Positions 43,718 through 53,076 of a stretch of DNA of 64,000 nt are shown here, piece by piece. Source of the DNA: Streptomyces sp. NBRC 110028 (lineage in GTDB: Bacteria > Actinomycetota > Actinomycetes > Streptomycetales > Streptomycetaceae); the NCBI RefSeq assembly GCF_001417735.1, contig NZ_BBUZ01000036.1:1-64000 (forward strand). The letters run 5' to 3'. The notes under the pieces are model-generated. The model saw nothing but the letters and a program-made list of their open reading frames with translations. It had not been told where the DNA came from and searched no databases. A program made the position numbers and the translations under genes. Numbering within the stretch: position 1 is the stretch's first letter; every line of letters begins with the position of its first letter.

Positions 43718-44479
43718 GTGATGACGCTCGCCGCCACAGGCGCGAATGAGACGGTGATGACCGGCGCGCTGCTGCTCGCGCTGCCGATCGCCGTCCTCGG
43801 CGGACTGGTCTCGTTCTTCTCCCCCTGTGTGCTGCCCCTGGTGCCGGGCTACATGTCGTACGTCACCGGGATCACCGGTACGGATCTGGCGGAGGCCAGA
43901 CGCGGCCGGATGGTCGCGGGCGCCTCGCTCTTCGTGCTCGGCTTCACCGCCGTCTTCGTCTCCGGCGGAGCCCTCTTCGGCCACTTCGGCTGGACCCTCC
44001 AGGAGCACAAGGAGACCCTCTCCAAGATCCTCGGGGCCGTCACGATCCTGATGGGCCTGGCCTTCATGGGGCTGCTGAAGGGCTTCGGCCAGCGGGAGTT
44101 CCGCTTCCACATCACGCCCACGATGGGGCTGGCCGGCGCGCCCGTGCTGGGCGCCCTGTTCGGCGTGGGCTGGACGCCGTGCCTGGGGCCCACCCTCACC
44201 GCCGTCCAGGCGCTGGCGTTCAATGAGGGGAGCGCCGGTCGCGGCGCTCTGCTGACCGTCGCTTACTGCGTCGGGCTCGGGCTGCCGTTCGTCGCCGTCG
44301 CGGTGGCCTACCGGCGCGCGCTGGGCGCCTTCGCCTGGGTCAAGCAGCACTACGTGTGGGTGATGCGGACCGGCGGCGGTCTGCTCATCGCCCTGGGGGT
44401 GCTGCTGCTCACAGGCGCCTGGGACAGCATCATGAGCGACACGCAGAGCTGGGCTCAGGGCTTCAACGTTGGGATCTGA
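43718..44479 (+). CDS. ccdA: Cytochrome c biogenesis transmembrane protein CcdA
   Basis: A 253-aa six-helix membrane protein that passes electrons from cytoplasmic thioredoxin to outside thiol oxidoreductases. The two redox Cys sit in SFFSPCVLPLVPGY near 33-46 and GVGWTPCLGPTL near 150-161, the CcdA/DsbD pattern. It starts GTG/ATG close to the tlpA-like stop (GTG 43718). It is followed after 3 bp by resB, so the operon is tightly packed. Confidence 0.95.
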   Translation: MMTLAATGANETVMTGALLLALPIAVLGGLVSFFSPCVLPLVPGYMSYVTGITGTDLAEARRGRMVAGASLFVLGFTAVFVSGGALFGHFGWTLQEHKETLSKILGAVTILMGLAFMGLLKGFGQREFRFHITPTMGLAGAPVLGALFGVGWTPCLGPTLTAVQALAFNEGSAGRGALLTVAYCVGLGLPFVAVAVAYRRALGAFAWVKQHYVWVMRTGGGLLIALGVLLLTGAWDSIMSDTQSWAQGFNVGI

Positions 44480-44482
44480 TCC

Positions 44483-46291
44483 ATGTCCACCACCGATACC
44501 GACTCCGCGGCCGGGAAGGCGGCTGAGAACGCGGCCGAGAACGCGGCCGAGCAGACGGCCGACGGCGGCGCGGGCGCCGAGGAGCGCGAGCTGGGCGCCG
44601 CGGGCTCGCAGCTTTCCACCGCGCCCGTCGAGGAGCTCAGCGTCCCCTCGCTGGGGCCGCTCGGCTGGGCCAGGTGGTTCTGGCGGCAGCTGACCTCGAT
44701 GCGGGTCGCCCTGCTGCTGCTCTTCCTGCTCTCGCTGGGCTCGATCCCGGGCTCGCTGATCCCGCAGACCAGCATCGACCAGCTCAAGGTCCAGGACTTC
44801 AAGGACAAGCACCCGACCCTCACCCCGGTCTACGAGAAGCTCCAGCTCTTCCACGTCTACAGCTCGGTGTGGTTCTCGGCGATCTACATCCTGCTGTTCA
44901 TCTCGCTCATCGGCTGCATCGTGCCGCGCACCTGGCAGTTCGTGGGCCAGCTGCGCGGCCGCCCGCCGGCCGCCCCGCGCCGGCTCACCCGGCTCCCCGC
45001 GTACACCACCTGGCGCAGCGACGCCGAGCCGGAGAAGGTGCTGGAGGCCGCGCAGCGGATCATGAAGCGGAGGCGCTTCCGCAGCCGGATCACCGGGAGC
45101 GCGGTCGCCGCCGAGAAGGGCTACCTGCGCGAGGTCGGCAATCTGCTGTTCCACACCGCGCTGATCGTGCTGCTGGTCTCCTTCGCCGCGGGCCAGCTGT
45201 GGAAGACCGAGGGCAGCAGCCTGATCACCGAGGGCGGCGGCTTCTCCAACAGCCTGACCCAGTACGACGACATCAAGACCGGGCAGCTGTTCAAGAGCGA
45301 GGACCTGGCGCCCTTCAGCTTCCAGCTGGACCGCTTCCACGCGACCTACGAGCGCAGCGGCCCCCAGATGCGCACGCCGCGCACCTTCCGCGCCGATGTC
45401 ACCTACTGGGACGGGGTGGACGGGCCCGCCCGCAAGACCTCGATCAAGGTGAACGATCCGCTGGAGATCCAGAACTACAAGGTCTACCTGCTGAACCACG
45501 GCTACTCGCCGGTCGTCACGGTCCGGGACGGCCAGGGCAACGTGGTCCACAAGGGGCCGGTGGTCGGGCTGCCGATCGACGGGGCCAACCTCACCGAGAG
45601 CATGGTGATCAAGCTCGGTGACTACCGCGACAAGAACGGCAAGCGTGACCAGGTCGCCTACCAGGGGCAGTTCCTGCCGACCTGGGTGCGCAGCAAGGGG
45701 ATGTTCTCCCAGTTCCCGGCGCTGGACAATCCGGCGCTGGTGCTGACGGCCTACCACGGCAGCCTCGGCATCGACGGCGGCACTCCGCAGAGCGTGTACC
45801 AGCTCGACAAGTCGCGGATGAGGCAGTACCGGGAGGCCGACGGGAAGACCAAGTTCGCCCGGGCGCTCGCGCCCGGCGACACGATGAAGCTGCCGGGCGG
45901 CGAGGGCTCGCTGACCTTCGACGGCGTCAAGAGCTGGGCCAGCTTCCAGATCTCGCACAAGCCGGGCGACCAGACCGCCCTTCTGGGCGCCGTGGGCGCC
46001 CTGGTGGGCCTGGTCGGCTCGCTGTTCATCCAGCGCCGCCGGATCTGGATCCGGGCGGTGAAGGGCTCGGACGGCGCGACCGTCGTCGAGATGGCCGGGC
46101 TCGGCCGCAGCGAATACGCCAAGCTCCCCGAGGAGCTGGGTGATCTGGCCGTCCGGCTGCAGACGGACGCGCCCCCCACGGCAGAACCGGAAGACGGCAC
46201 CGATGAGGACGGCCCGAAGGCCGCGTCGACCCCCGGAGACACCGAAGAGCCTGCACACCCCGCAGATCCCGCAGAAGGAGCGAGCGCGTGA
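44483..46291 (+). CDS. resB: Cytochrome c biogenesis protein ResB
   Basis: A 602-aa haem-handling membrane protein (CcsB/ResB family, System II). An acidic Ala-rich N-tail of about 60 residues precedes the first membrane segment (MRVALLLLFLLSLGSIPGSL). Further helices lie near 135-150 and 225-240. A large extracytoplasmic domain (about 250-490) follows, then a last helix (LLGAVGALVGLVGSLF). The C-terminus is an acidic Pro/Glu tail. With CcsB it exports haem and attaches it to apocytochrome c. It overlaps ccsB by four bases. Confidence 0.94.
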   Translation: MSTTDTDSAAGKAAENAAENAAEQTADGGAGAEERELGAAGSQLSTAPVEELSVPSLGPLGWARWFWRQLTSMRVALLLLFLLSLGSIPGSLIPQTSIDQLKVQDFKDKHPTLTPVYEKLQLFHVYSSVWFSAIYILLFISLIGCIVPRTWQFVGQLRGRPPAAPRRLTRLPAYTTWRSDAEPEKVLEAAQRIMKRRRFRSRITGSAVAAEKGYLREVGNLLFHTALIVLLVSFAAGQLWKTEGSSLITEGGGFSNSLTQYDDIKTGQLFKSEDLAPFSFQLDRFHATYERSGPQMRTPRTFRADVTYWDGVDGPARKTSIKVNDPLEIQNYKVYLLNHGYSPVVTVRDGQGNVVHKGPVVGLPIDGANLTESMVIKLGDYRDKNGKRDQVAYQGQFLPTWVRSKGMFSQFPALDNPALVLTAYHGSLGIDGGTPQSVYQLDKSRMRQYREADGKTKFARALAPGDTMKLPGGEGSLTFDGVKSWASFQISHKPGDQTALLGAVGALVGLVGSLFIQRRRIWIRAVKGSDGATVVEMAGLGRSEYAKLPEELGDLAVRLQTDAPPTAEPEDGTDEDGPKAASTPGDTEEPAHPADPAEGASA

Positions 46292-47382
46292 ACCTCGCGG
46301 CCGCAGTCAACGAGAATCTCGCCCATTACAGCAATGTGCTGGTCTACACGGCGATGGCGATCTACACCCTCGCCTTCCTCGCCCATATCGCCGAGTGGGT
46401 CTTCGGCAGCCGCAGCGCCGTGGGCCGCACCGCCGCCGCGCTCACCACCGGGACCGGGGCCGCCAACCGCGCCTCGGTCACGGTGCGGACCGCCGAGAAG
46501 GGCGGCGGCACCGCCGTGCTGGAGCGCCCGAAGGTCATCACCCGGTCCGCCGCGGGCAGCCGCGACGTCCCGGACGGGCCGGGCGCCGCGGGCGGCACCG
46601 AGCAGGGCGATGTCTACGGCCGGATCGCGGTGGGCCTCACCGTGCTGGCGTTCCTCACTCATGCCGGTGGTGTCCTCACCCGCGCGCTGTCCGTGGAGCG
46701 CGCGCCCTGGGGCAACATGTACGAGTTCTCCACGACCTTCGCCATGGTCGCGGTCGCCACATACCTCGTGCTGCTCGCGCTGAAGAAGAACGTGCGCTGG
46801 ATCGGTCTGCCCCTGGTCACCACGGTCCTCCTCGACCTCGGACTCGCTGTCTCTGTCTTGTACACCGACAGCGACCAATTGGTTCCGGCCCTGCACTCGT
46901 ACTGGCTGTGGATCCACGTCAGCTGCGCGATCATCTCCGGCGCCGCGCTGTACATGGGAGCCGTCTCCACGCTGCTCTACCTGTTCCGCGACCGGTACGA
47001 GGCGCAGCTGGAGAACCCGGAGGGCAAGCAGTTCCGCCAGGGCGTCAAGTCCGTGCTGGCGCGGGTGCCGTCGGCGGCGTCGCTGGACAAGTTCGCGTAC
47101 CGCATCAACGCCACGGTCTTCCCGCTGTGGACCTTCACGATCATCGCGGGCGCGATCTGGGCCGAGGCGGCCTGGGGCCGCTACTGGGGCTGGGACCCCA
47201 AGGAGGTCTGGTCGTTCATCACCTGGGTCGCCTACGCCGGCTATCTGCACGCCCGGGCCACCGCGGGCTGGAAGGGTCGCAAGGCCGCGTACCTCGCGCT
47301 GATCGCCTTCGCCTGCTACCTGTTCAACTACTACGGCGTCAACATCTTCATCACCGGCAAGCACTCCTACGCCGGAGTCTGA
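46288..47382 (+). CDS. ccsB: Cytochrome c biogenesis protein CcsB (CcsA family)
   Basis: A 364-aa polytopic protein with the haem-binding tryptophan-rich WWD signature, here EAAWGRYWGWDPKEVWSFI near 291-309, and His-bearing flanking loops. It is the ligase partner of ResB. GTG 46288 overlaps the resB stop as GTGA. An Ala/Gly-rich hydrophilic insert (about 60-105) separates the first two helices. The C-terminal LFNYYGVNIF is characteristic of the family. This gene ends the operon. Confidence 0.94.
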   Translation: MNLAAAVNENLAHYSNVLVYTAMAIYTLAFLAHIAEWVFGSRSAVGRTAAALTTGTGAANRASVTVRTAEKGGGTAVLERPKVITRSAAGSRDVPDGPGAAGGTEQGDVYGRIAVGLTVLAFLTHAGGVLTRALSVERAPWGNMYEFSTTFAMVAVATYLVLLALKKNVRWIGLPLVTTVLLDLGLAVSVLYTDSDQLVPALHSYWLWIHVSCAIISGAALYMGAVSTLLYLFRDRYEAQLENPEGKQFRQGVKSVLARVPSAASLDKFAYRINATVFPLWTFTIIAGAIWAEAAWGRYWGWDPKEVWSFITWVAYAGYLHARATAGWKGRKAAYLALIAFACYLFNYYGVNIFITGKHSYAGV

Positions 47383-47423
47383 CCCCGGCGTTCAGCCCCG
47401 CCGCCCCGCCGCCCGCGCCGTCT

Positions 47424-47849
47424 TCAGGACGCCGCGGGCGGCGTGCTGTCGTCCGGGCCGCCCTCGCCGCCCTTGCGGCGCAGCTCCTCCTCGCGGCGGC
47501 GCAGATCCGCCTCCCAGCTCTTGAGCAGCTCCTCGTCGCGGCCCTCGGGCGCCGCCGCGCCGCGCGCCTCCGGAGCGTCCTCGGGGGACTTCGGCGCGTC
47601 CCCCAGGGACTTCAGGAACTCCGGGTTGTCGTCCGGGGCGACCCACTCGCGCCGCGCCCCGGCCGTCGTGGCCCGCTTGCCTCCCACCAGCAGCCAGGAG
47701 ATCGAGCCCACCACCGGGAACAGCAGGACGAGGATCGCCCAGAGCGGCTTGGGGATATAGCGGACGTCCCGCTCTTCGGTGGTGATGCAGTCGATGAACG
47801 CGTAGATGCTGAGTGCCAGCGGCACCAGGATCATCAGCACCCGGAGCAT
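47424..47849 (-). CDS. PLD nuclease N-terminal domain (PLDc_N) membrane protein
   Basis: A 141-aa protein with two helices in the first 57 residues (LRVLMILVPLALSIYAFID; PLWAILVLLFPVVGSISWLLVG), the short PLDc_N module, followed by a charged helical tail (EELLKSWEADLRRREEELRRK). In Streptomyces such genes are common beside menaquinone or cytochrome genes. There is no catalytic HKD motif, so the enzyme name is only a domain label. The gene is divergent from the UbiD-type decarboxylase gene by 89 bp. Confidence 0.85.
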   Translation of the reverse strand: MLRVLMILVPLALSIYAFIDCITTEERDVRYIPKPLWAILVLLFPVVGSISWLLVGGKRATTAGARREWVAPDDNPEFLKSLGDAPKSPEDAPEARGAAAPEGRDEELLKSWEADLRRREEELRRKGGEGGPDDSTPPAAS

Positions 47850-47938
47850 GAGGCGATCCCCCTGCGTGTGGTGTTCGGGGCGGTTCGGGCGGGCCCCAGT
47901 TACGGGACCAGGGTAGTGCGTACCGGATACTGGGAGGC

Positions 47939-49390
47939 ATGGCTTATGACGATCTTCGTTCCTTTCTGCGGGCGCTCGACAGGGAAGGCGACCTCAAGCG
48001 CGTCAAGGCCGAAGTCGATCCGTATCTGGAGATCGGCGAGATCGTCGACCGCGTGAACAAGGCGGGCGGTCCCGCGCTGCTCTTCGAGAACGTCAAGGGC
48101 GCGGCGATGCCGCTGGCCATGAACGTGTTCGGCACGGATCGCCGGTTCCTCAAGGCCCTGGGCCTGCGCTCGTACGACGAGATCAGCGAGAAGATCGGCG
48201 GGCTGGTCAAGCCCGAGCTGCCGCAGGGCTTCGGCGGGTTGCGCGAGGCGTTCGGCAAGCTCGGCTCCATGGCGCACGTACCGCCGAAGAAGGTGAAGGA
48301 GGCGCCGGTCCAGGAGACCGTGCTGACCGGCGACGACGTCGATCTCGACGCGCTTCCGGCGCTGTTCACCTGGCCCGAGGACGGCGGCTCGTTCTTCAAC
48401 CTCGGCCTCACCCACACCAAGCACCCGGAGACCGGGGTGCGCAACCTCGGCCTCTACCGCCTCCAGCGCCATGACCGCCGCACCATCGGCATGCACTGGC
48501 AGATCCACAAGGACAGCCGCAACCACTACCAGGTGGCGGCCCGGCGCGGGGAGAGGCTGCCGGTCGCGATCGCCTTCGGCGCGCCGCCCGCCGTGACGTA
48601 CGCGTCGACCGCCCCGCTGCCCGGTGACATCGACGAGTACCTGTTCGCGGGGTTCCTGCAGGGCCGGCGGGTCGAGATGGTCGACTGCAAGACGGTGCCG
48701 CTCCAGGTCCCGGCCGCCGCCGAGGTCGTCATCGAGGGCTGGCTGGAGCCCGGGGAGATGCTGCCGGAGGGGCCGTTCGGCGACCACACCGGCTTCTACA
48801 CGCCCCAGGAGCCGTTCCCGGCGCTGACCATCGACTGTGTGACGATGCGGTCCCGGCCGCTGCTGCAGTCGATCGTGGTGGGCCGTCCGCCGACCGAGGA
48901 CGGGCCGCTGGGGCGGGCGACCGAGCGGTTCTTCCTCCCGCTCCTCAAGATCATCATCCCGGACATCGTGGACTACCACCTCCCCGAGTCGGGCGGCTTC
49001 CACAACTGTGCGATCGTCTCGATCGACAAGAAGTACCCCAAGCACGCGCAGAAGGTCATGCACGCCATCTGGGGCGCCCACATGATGTCGCTGACCAAGC
49101 TGATCGTCGTCGTCGACGCGGACTGTGACGTACACGATCTGCACGAGGTGTCCTGGCGCGCGCTGGGGAACACCGACTACGCCCGCGATCTGACCGTGGT
49201 CGAGGGCCCGGTCGACCATCTCGACCACGCCTCCTACCAGCAGTTCTGGGGCGGCAAGGCGGGCATCGACGCCACCGCCAAGTGGCCCGAGGAGGGCTAC
49301 ACCCGCGACGGCGGCTGGCCGCACATGGTCGAGTCCGATCCGGAGGTAGCCGATCGGGTGACCCGACGCTGGAAGGAACTCGGACTGTGA
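47939..49390 (+). CDS. UbiD-type decarboxylase of menaquinone synthesis
   Basis: A 483-aa prenyl-FMN-dependent decarboxylase (UbiD family). Seen: YDDLRSFLRALDREGDL start, the EGPFGDHTGFYTP active-site loop near 279-291, and the acidic LPESGGFHNC stretch. In the futalosine route it decarboxylates a 1,4-dihydroxy-6-naphthoate-derived prenyl intermediate. The prenyl-FMN is supplied by the UbiX encoded two genes downstream. ATG 47939; the stop overlaps the prenyltransferase start by four bases (GTGA). Confidence 0.9.
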   Translation: MAYDDLRSFLRALDREGDLKRVKAEVDPYLEIGEIVDRVNKAGGPALLFENVKGAAMPLAMNVFGTDRRFLKALGLRSYDEISEKIGGLVKPELPQGFGGLREAFGKLGSMAHVPPKKVKEAPVQETVLTGDDVDLDALPALFTWPEDGGSFFNLGLTHTKHPETGVRNLGLYRLQRHDRRTIGMHWQIHKDSRNHYQVAARRGERLPVAIAFGAPPAVTYASTAPLPGDIDEYLFAGFLQGRRVEMVDCKTVPLQVPAAAEVVIEGWLEPGEMLPEGPFGDHTGFYTPQEPFPALTIDCVTMRSRPLLQSIVVGRPPTEDGPLGRATERFFLPLLKIIIPDIVDYHLPESGGFHNCAIVSIDKKYPKHAQKVMHAIWGAHMMSLTKLIVVVDADCDVHDLHEVSWRALGNTDYARDLTVVEGPVDHLDHASYQQFWGGKAGIDATAKWPEEGYTRDGGWPHMVESDPEVADRVTRRWKELGL

Positions 49391-50289
49391 CCTCCGCTGC
49401 CGCCGCCGTACCGCAGCCCGGTCGGACCAGGTCGTTCCTGCGCCTGGTGATGATCGAGCATTCCGTCTTCGCGCTGCCCTTCGCGTACACCGCCGCGCTG
49501 ACCGCGATGCGGCTGTGGGACGGCAGCGTCCACTGGACCAAGCTGCTGCTGATCACGGTCGCGATGGTGGGTCTGCGCACCTTCGCGATGGCCGCCAACC
49601 GGATCATCGACCGCGAGATCGACGCGCGGAACCCGCGGACCGCCTCCCGCGAGCTGGTCACCGGCGCGGTCTCGGTGCGCACCGCCTGGACCGGGGCGCT
49701 GGTCGCGCTCGTCGTCTTCCTGGGCGCCGCCGCGCTGCTCAACCCGCTGTGCCTGGCGCTGGCGCCGGTCGCGGTCGTCCCGATGGTGGTCTATCCGTAC
49801 GGCAAGCGGTTCACCGACTTCCCGCACGCCATCCTGGGCCTCGCCCAGGCCATGGGCCCGATCGGGGCCTGGATCGGGGTCACCGGCCAGTGGTCGTGGG
49901 ACGCGGTGATCCTCGGCCTCGCGATCGGCATCTGGATCGGCGGGTTCGACCTGATCTACGCCTGCCAGGACGTGGCCGCCGACCGGGCGCACGGGGTGCG
50001 GTCCGTACCGGCGCGTTTCGGTATCGCGGGGGCGCTCCACGGGGCGCGCGCCTGCCATGTGATCACCACGCTGCTGCTGGTCTGGTACGCGCTGGCCACC
50101 GGCGCCGGGGTCTTCTTCTGGCTGGGGCTGGTGATCGTGGCGGCGGCGTTCGCGTATGAGCACACGATCGTGCGCCCGGACGATCTCTCCCGCCTGAACC
50201 GCGCCTTCTTCACGGTGAACGGCTTCATCGGAATCGCCCTGTTCTGCTGCGCTCTGCTCGACCTGGTGGTGCGGGGCCTCGGCCCGTGA
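49387..50289 (+). CDS. mqnP: UbiA-family prenyltransferase, MqnP-like
   Basis: A 300-aa polytopic prenyltransferase. The two aspartate-rich motifs are visible: NRIIDREIDARN (about 72-83) and DVAADRAHGVRS (about 194-205). It transfers a polyprenyl chain to 1,4-dihydroxy-6-naphthoate in the futalosine route to menaquinone. The start is GTG 49387, with the decarboxylase stop overlapping. Earlier in-frame codons upstream are in the decarboxylase region and not used. Confidence 0.88.
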   Translation: MTSAAAAVPQPGRTRSFLRLVMIEHSVFALPFAYTAALTAMRLWDGSVHWTKLLLITVAMVGLRTFAMAANRIIDREIDARNPRTASRELVTGAVSVRTAWTGALVALVVFLGAAALLNPLCLALAPVAVVPMVVYPYGKRFTDFPHAILGLAQAMGPIGAWIGVTGQWSWDAVILGLAIGIWIGGFDLIYACQDVAADRAHGVRSVPARFGIAGALHGARACHVITTLLLVWYALATGAGVFFWLGLVIVAAAFAYEHTIVRPDDLSRLNRAFFTVNGFIGIALFCCALLDLVVRGLGP

Positions 50290-50312
50290 GACCCGCCGGA
50301 TAGGCTCGGTGT

Positions 50313-51020
50313 GTGGAGCCGCCGCACGGGCCGAACAGGCCGCACGAAGAAGTGAGCAGACGCCGGCCCTGGGTGGTCGGCGTGTCCGGCGCGTCCGGGA
50401 CGCCGTACGCCGCCTCGGTGCTGCGCGCGCTGCTGCACGCGGGGGAGGCCGTCGACCTCGTGATCAGCCGCTCCTCGCGGCTGACGCTGCTGGACGAGAC
50501 GGGGATCGGCTTCCGGGACGCGCACTGGCGGGAGGATCTGCGCCGCTGGCTGGCGCGCGGCGCGGACGGTACGCCCGACGCCTTCGACGTACCCGTGGAC
50601 GCGGCGGATGTGCGGCACTGGGCGGCCGGGGACCTGGCCGCCGGGCCGTCGTCGGGCAGTTACGCCGTCAAGGGGATGCTGATCGTCCCCGCGAGCACCG
50701 CGTGTGTGGCCGGGGTCGCGCTGGGGCTGTCGAAGGATCTGCTGCAGCGGGCCGCGAGCGTGACGCTCAAGGAGCGGCGCCCGCTCGTGGTGGCGGTGCG
50801 GGAGACCCCGCTGAACGGGCAGACCCTGCGGCATCTGGTGACGCTGGACGAGGCGGGCGCCGTGGTGCTGCCCGCCTCGCCGGCGTTCTACGCGGGGGCG
50901 ACGCACATCCAGGATCTGGTGGACTTCGTCGCGGGGCGGGTGCTGGACGCGGCGGGGGTGCCGCACAAGCTGTACCGCCGGTGGGAGGGGGAACTCGGTG
51001 GAGACCGGGGACCGGATTAG
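50313..51020 (+). CDS. ubiX: UbiX-type flavin prenyltransferase
   Basis: A 235-aa flavoprotein. VGVSGASGTPYAASVLRAL near 22-40 is the FMN-binding motif. IVPASTACVAGVALGLS and VAVRETPLN are the family's substrate and phosphate loops. It makes prenyl-FMN, the cofactor of the UbiD-type enzyme in the same operon. GTG 50313 is used; GTG 50352 (SRRRPWVVGV) is a shorter alternative. Its 3' end overlaps that of the convergent 55-aa gene by 4 bp. Confidence 0.9.
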   Translation: MEPPHGPNRPHEEVSRRRPWVVGVSGASGTPYAASVLRALLHAGEAVDLVISRSSRLTLLDETGIGFRDAHWREDLRRWLARGADGTPDAFDVPVDAADVRHWAAGDLAAGPSSGSYAVKGMLIVPASTACVAGVALGLSKDLLQRAASVTLKERRPLVVAVRETPLNGQTLRHLVTLDEAGAVVLPASPAFYAGATHIQDLVDFVAGRVLDAAGVPHKLYRRWEGELGGDRGPD

Positions 51021-51184
51021 GGGGTCCAGCGCTTCCTGGCGCGGGCGGCGCGGGCCGCGACGACGGCCGCGCGGCGGGCCGTGCGGGACACGGGACGGTC
51101 GGGGGTGCGGATCACGGCACGCGAGCGGCCGGCCAGTTCCCGCAGCTCCAGCATGCGGGCTTCAAGACCTTCGATCGTGTACAC
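51017..51184 (-). CDS. 55-aa hypothetical protein
   Basis: From GTG 51184 to TAA 51017-51019, 55 aa: an acidic N-terminal helix (YTIEGLEARMLELRELAGRS) and a very basic Arg/Ala C-terminal half (RPVSRTARRAAVVAARAAR). GC at third codon positions is very high, as in real Streptomyces genes, and AGGAG lies 13 bases upstream. I do not recognise a named family. The size and Arg-rich tail suggest nucleic-acid binding, as a guess. It ends against UbiX and is divergent from the Lrp gene. Confidence 0.55.
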   Translation of the reverse strand: MYTIEGLEARMLELRELAGRSRAVIRTPDRPVSRTARRAAVVAARAARARKRWTP

Positions 51185-51310
51185 GGTGAGTTCTCATCTC
51201 CTGAGATAACAGGCCGAACGCCTAGATGATTTGCAGGACTTGTGGCCATGATGCCTTAGATTCTACATGTAATGACGCTCTAACCCTGAATAATGGAAGG
51301 CGCACGGCAT

Positions 51311-51772
51311 ATGGACGCGGTGGACAGGCAGCTCATCCAGGCCCTGCGGGAGAACGGCAGGGCCTCCTACGCGGAGCTGGGCAGGCTCGTCGGCCTCTCC
51401 GGACCCAGCGTCACGGACCGGATCAACCGCCTGGAGGCGGCCGGGGTGATCACCGGCTATCGCGCGACCGTGGACGCGGCCTCCCTCGGGCTCGGCGTCA
51501 CCGCCCTCATCGGCATCCAGCTCTCCGACGCCACCGACCACGAGGAGTTGGCGCACCGGCTGCGCGACCTCTCCGAGATCGAGGACTGCTGGTTCATCGC
51601 GGGCGACGACTCGTACATGCTCAAGGTGCGCGCCTCGGACGTGGACGGTCTGGAGCGCACGATCCGCAGACTGTCCGGCACCAAGGGCGTCTCCCGGACG
51701 CGTAGCACGATCGTGCTGTCCACGAAGTGGGAGAACCGGGTCGGCGAACTCCCCGAGGACACCGAGGCGTAG
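51311..51772 (+). CDS. Lrp/AsnC-family transcriptional regulator
   Basis: A 153-aa regulator. The HTH covers about 4-50 (DRQLIQALRENGRASYAELGRLVGLS) and the C-terminal RAM/ACT-like domain about 65-145. ATG 51311 has GAAGG 9 bases upstream. It is placed between the menaquinone ubiX and mqnE genes, so control of that pathway is an attractive but untested idea. The upstream 126 bp are AT-rich for this genome and may hold its own promoter and operator. Confidence 0.9.
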   Translation: MDAVDRQLIQALRENGRASYAELGRLVGLSGPSVTDRINRLEAAGVITGYRATVDAASLGLGVTALIGIQLSDATDHEELAHRLRDLSEIEDCWFIAGDDSYMLKVRASDVDGLERTIRRLSGTKGVSRTRSTIVLSTKWENRVGELPEDTEA

Positions 51773-51836
51773 TCTCGGCTTCAGGCCGACACCGGCACGA
51801 CGACGTAGGGCCAGACGTATGGGAGGCGGCCGTCGC

Positions 51837-53018
51837 ATGAGCGCAGCGACACACGACGCGGGTTTCAAGCGGGAGTTGGAGCAGAAGGTTCTCGCGGGGG
51901 AGCGGCTCACCCGTGAGGACGGCCTCGCCCTGTACGAGTCCGACGATCTGGCCTGGCTGGGCGGGCTCGCCCACGAGGTGCGCACCCGCAAGAACGGCGA
52001 CGTCGTCCACTTCAACGTCAACCGTCATCTCAACATGACGAACGTGTGCACCGCGTCCTGCGCCTACTGCTCCTTCCAGCGCAAGCCGGGGGAGAAGGAC
52101 GCGTACACGATGCGCATCGAGGAGGCCGTCCGCCTCGCCAAGGCGATGGAGAACGACAAGCTCACCGAGCTGCACATCGTCAACGGACTGCACCCCACCC
52201 TGCCGTGGCGCTACTACCCGCGGTCGCTGAAGGCGCTCAAGGAGGCGCTGCCCGCGGAGGTGTCGCTGAAGGCCTTCACCGCCACCGAGATCCACCACTT
52301 CGAGAAGATCTCCGGAATGTCCGCGTCCGAGATCCTGGACGAGCTGATCGACGCCGGTCTGGAGTCGCTGACCGGCGGCGGCGCGGAGATCTTCGACTGG
52401 GAGGTCCGGCAGCACATCGTCGACCACGACACCCACTGGGAGGACTGGTCGCGCATCCACCGGTTGGCGCACGAGAAGGGCCTCAAGACCCCGTGCACCA
52501 TGCTGTACGGGCACGTCGAGGAGCCCCGGCACCGGGTGGACCACGTGCTGCGGCTGCGTGAGCTGCAGGACGAGACCGGCGGCTTCCAGGTCTTCATCCC
52601 GCTGCGCTACCAGCACGACTTCGTGGACATGCGGGACGGCAAGATCCGCAACCGGCTGCAGGCGCGCACCTCCATGGCGACCGGCGCGGAGGCGCTGAAG
52701 ACCTTCGCGGTCTCCCGGCTGCTGTTCGACAACGTCCCGCACGTCAAGGTCTTCTGGGTGATGCACGGGGTGCAGACCGCGCAGCTCGCCCTCAACCACG
52801 GCGCTGACGACATGGACGGCTCGGTCGTCGAGTACAAGATCACGCACGACGCGGACAACTACGGCACGCCGAACAAGCTGACCCGCGACGACCTGCTGGA
52901 CCTGATCCGGGACGCGGGCTTCCGCCCGGTGGAGCGCAACACCCGGTACGAGACCATCCGCGAGTACGAGGGCCCGGACCCGGCCCGGCGCGAGTCGCCG
53001 CAGCCGATGCGGGTGTGA
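51837..53018 (+). CDS. mqnE: Aminofutalosine synthase MqnE
   Basis: A 393-aa radical SAM enzyme that makes aminofutalosine from chorismate-derived enolpyruvyl benzoate and SAM. The iron-sulfur Cys motif is CTASCAYCSF near 69-78 (C-x3-C-x2-C). TIM-barrel segments NGLHPTLPW, GGGAEIF and HGADDMDGSVVEYK follow. GGGAGG is 11 bases upstream of ATG 51837. In S. coelicolor this gene (SCO4494) belongs to the futalosine pathway, matching the UbiD, MqnP and UbiX genes nearby. Confidence 0.94.
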   Translation: MSAATHDAGFKRELEQKVLAGERLTREDGLALYESDDLAWLGGLAHEVRTRKNGDVVHFNVNRHLNMTNVCTASCAYCSFQRKPGEKDAYTMRIEEAVRLAKAMENDKLTELHIVNGLHPTLPWRYYPRSLKALKEALPAEVSLKAFTATEIHHFEKISGMSASEILDELIDAGLESLTGGGAEIFDWEVRQHIVDHDTHWEDWSRIHRLAHEKGLKTPCTMLYGHVEEPRHRVDHVLRLRELQDETGGFQVFIPLRYQHDFVDMRDGKIRNRLQARTSMATGAEALKTFAVSRLLFDNVPHVKVFWVMHGVQTAQLALNHGADDMDGSVVEYKITHDADNYGTPNKLTRDDLLDLIRDAGFRPVERNTRYETIREYEGPDPARRESPQPMRV

Positions 53019-53076
53019 CACCGCTCGTGCGGGCGGTGACCGTCTTAAGGGGCGGGCCGGCGGGTACTCGGCGCGC

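Noticed and set aside
41888..46258. A 1456-codon open frame on the minus strand.
   Set aside because: It is antisense to the deacetylase-like, tlpA-like, ccdA and resB genes. Long antisense frames are expected at this GC content, and its protein is low-complexity with no family signal.
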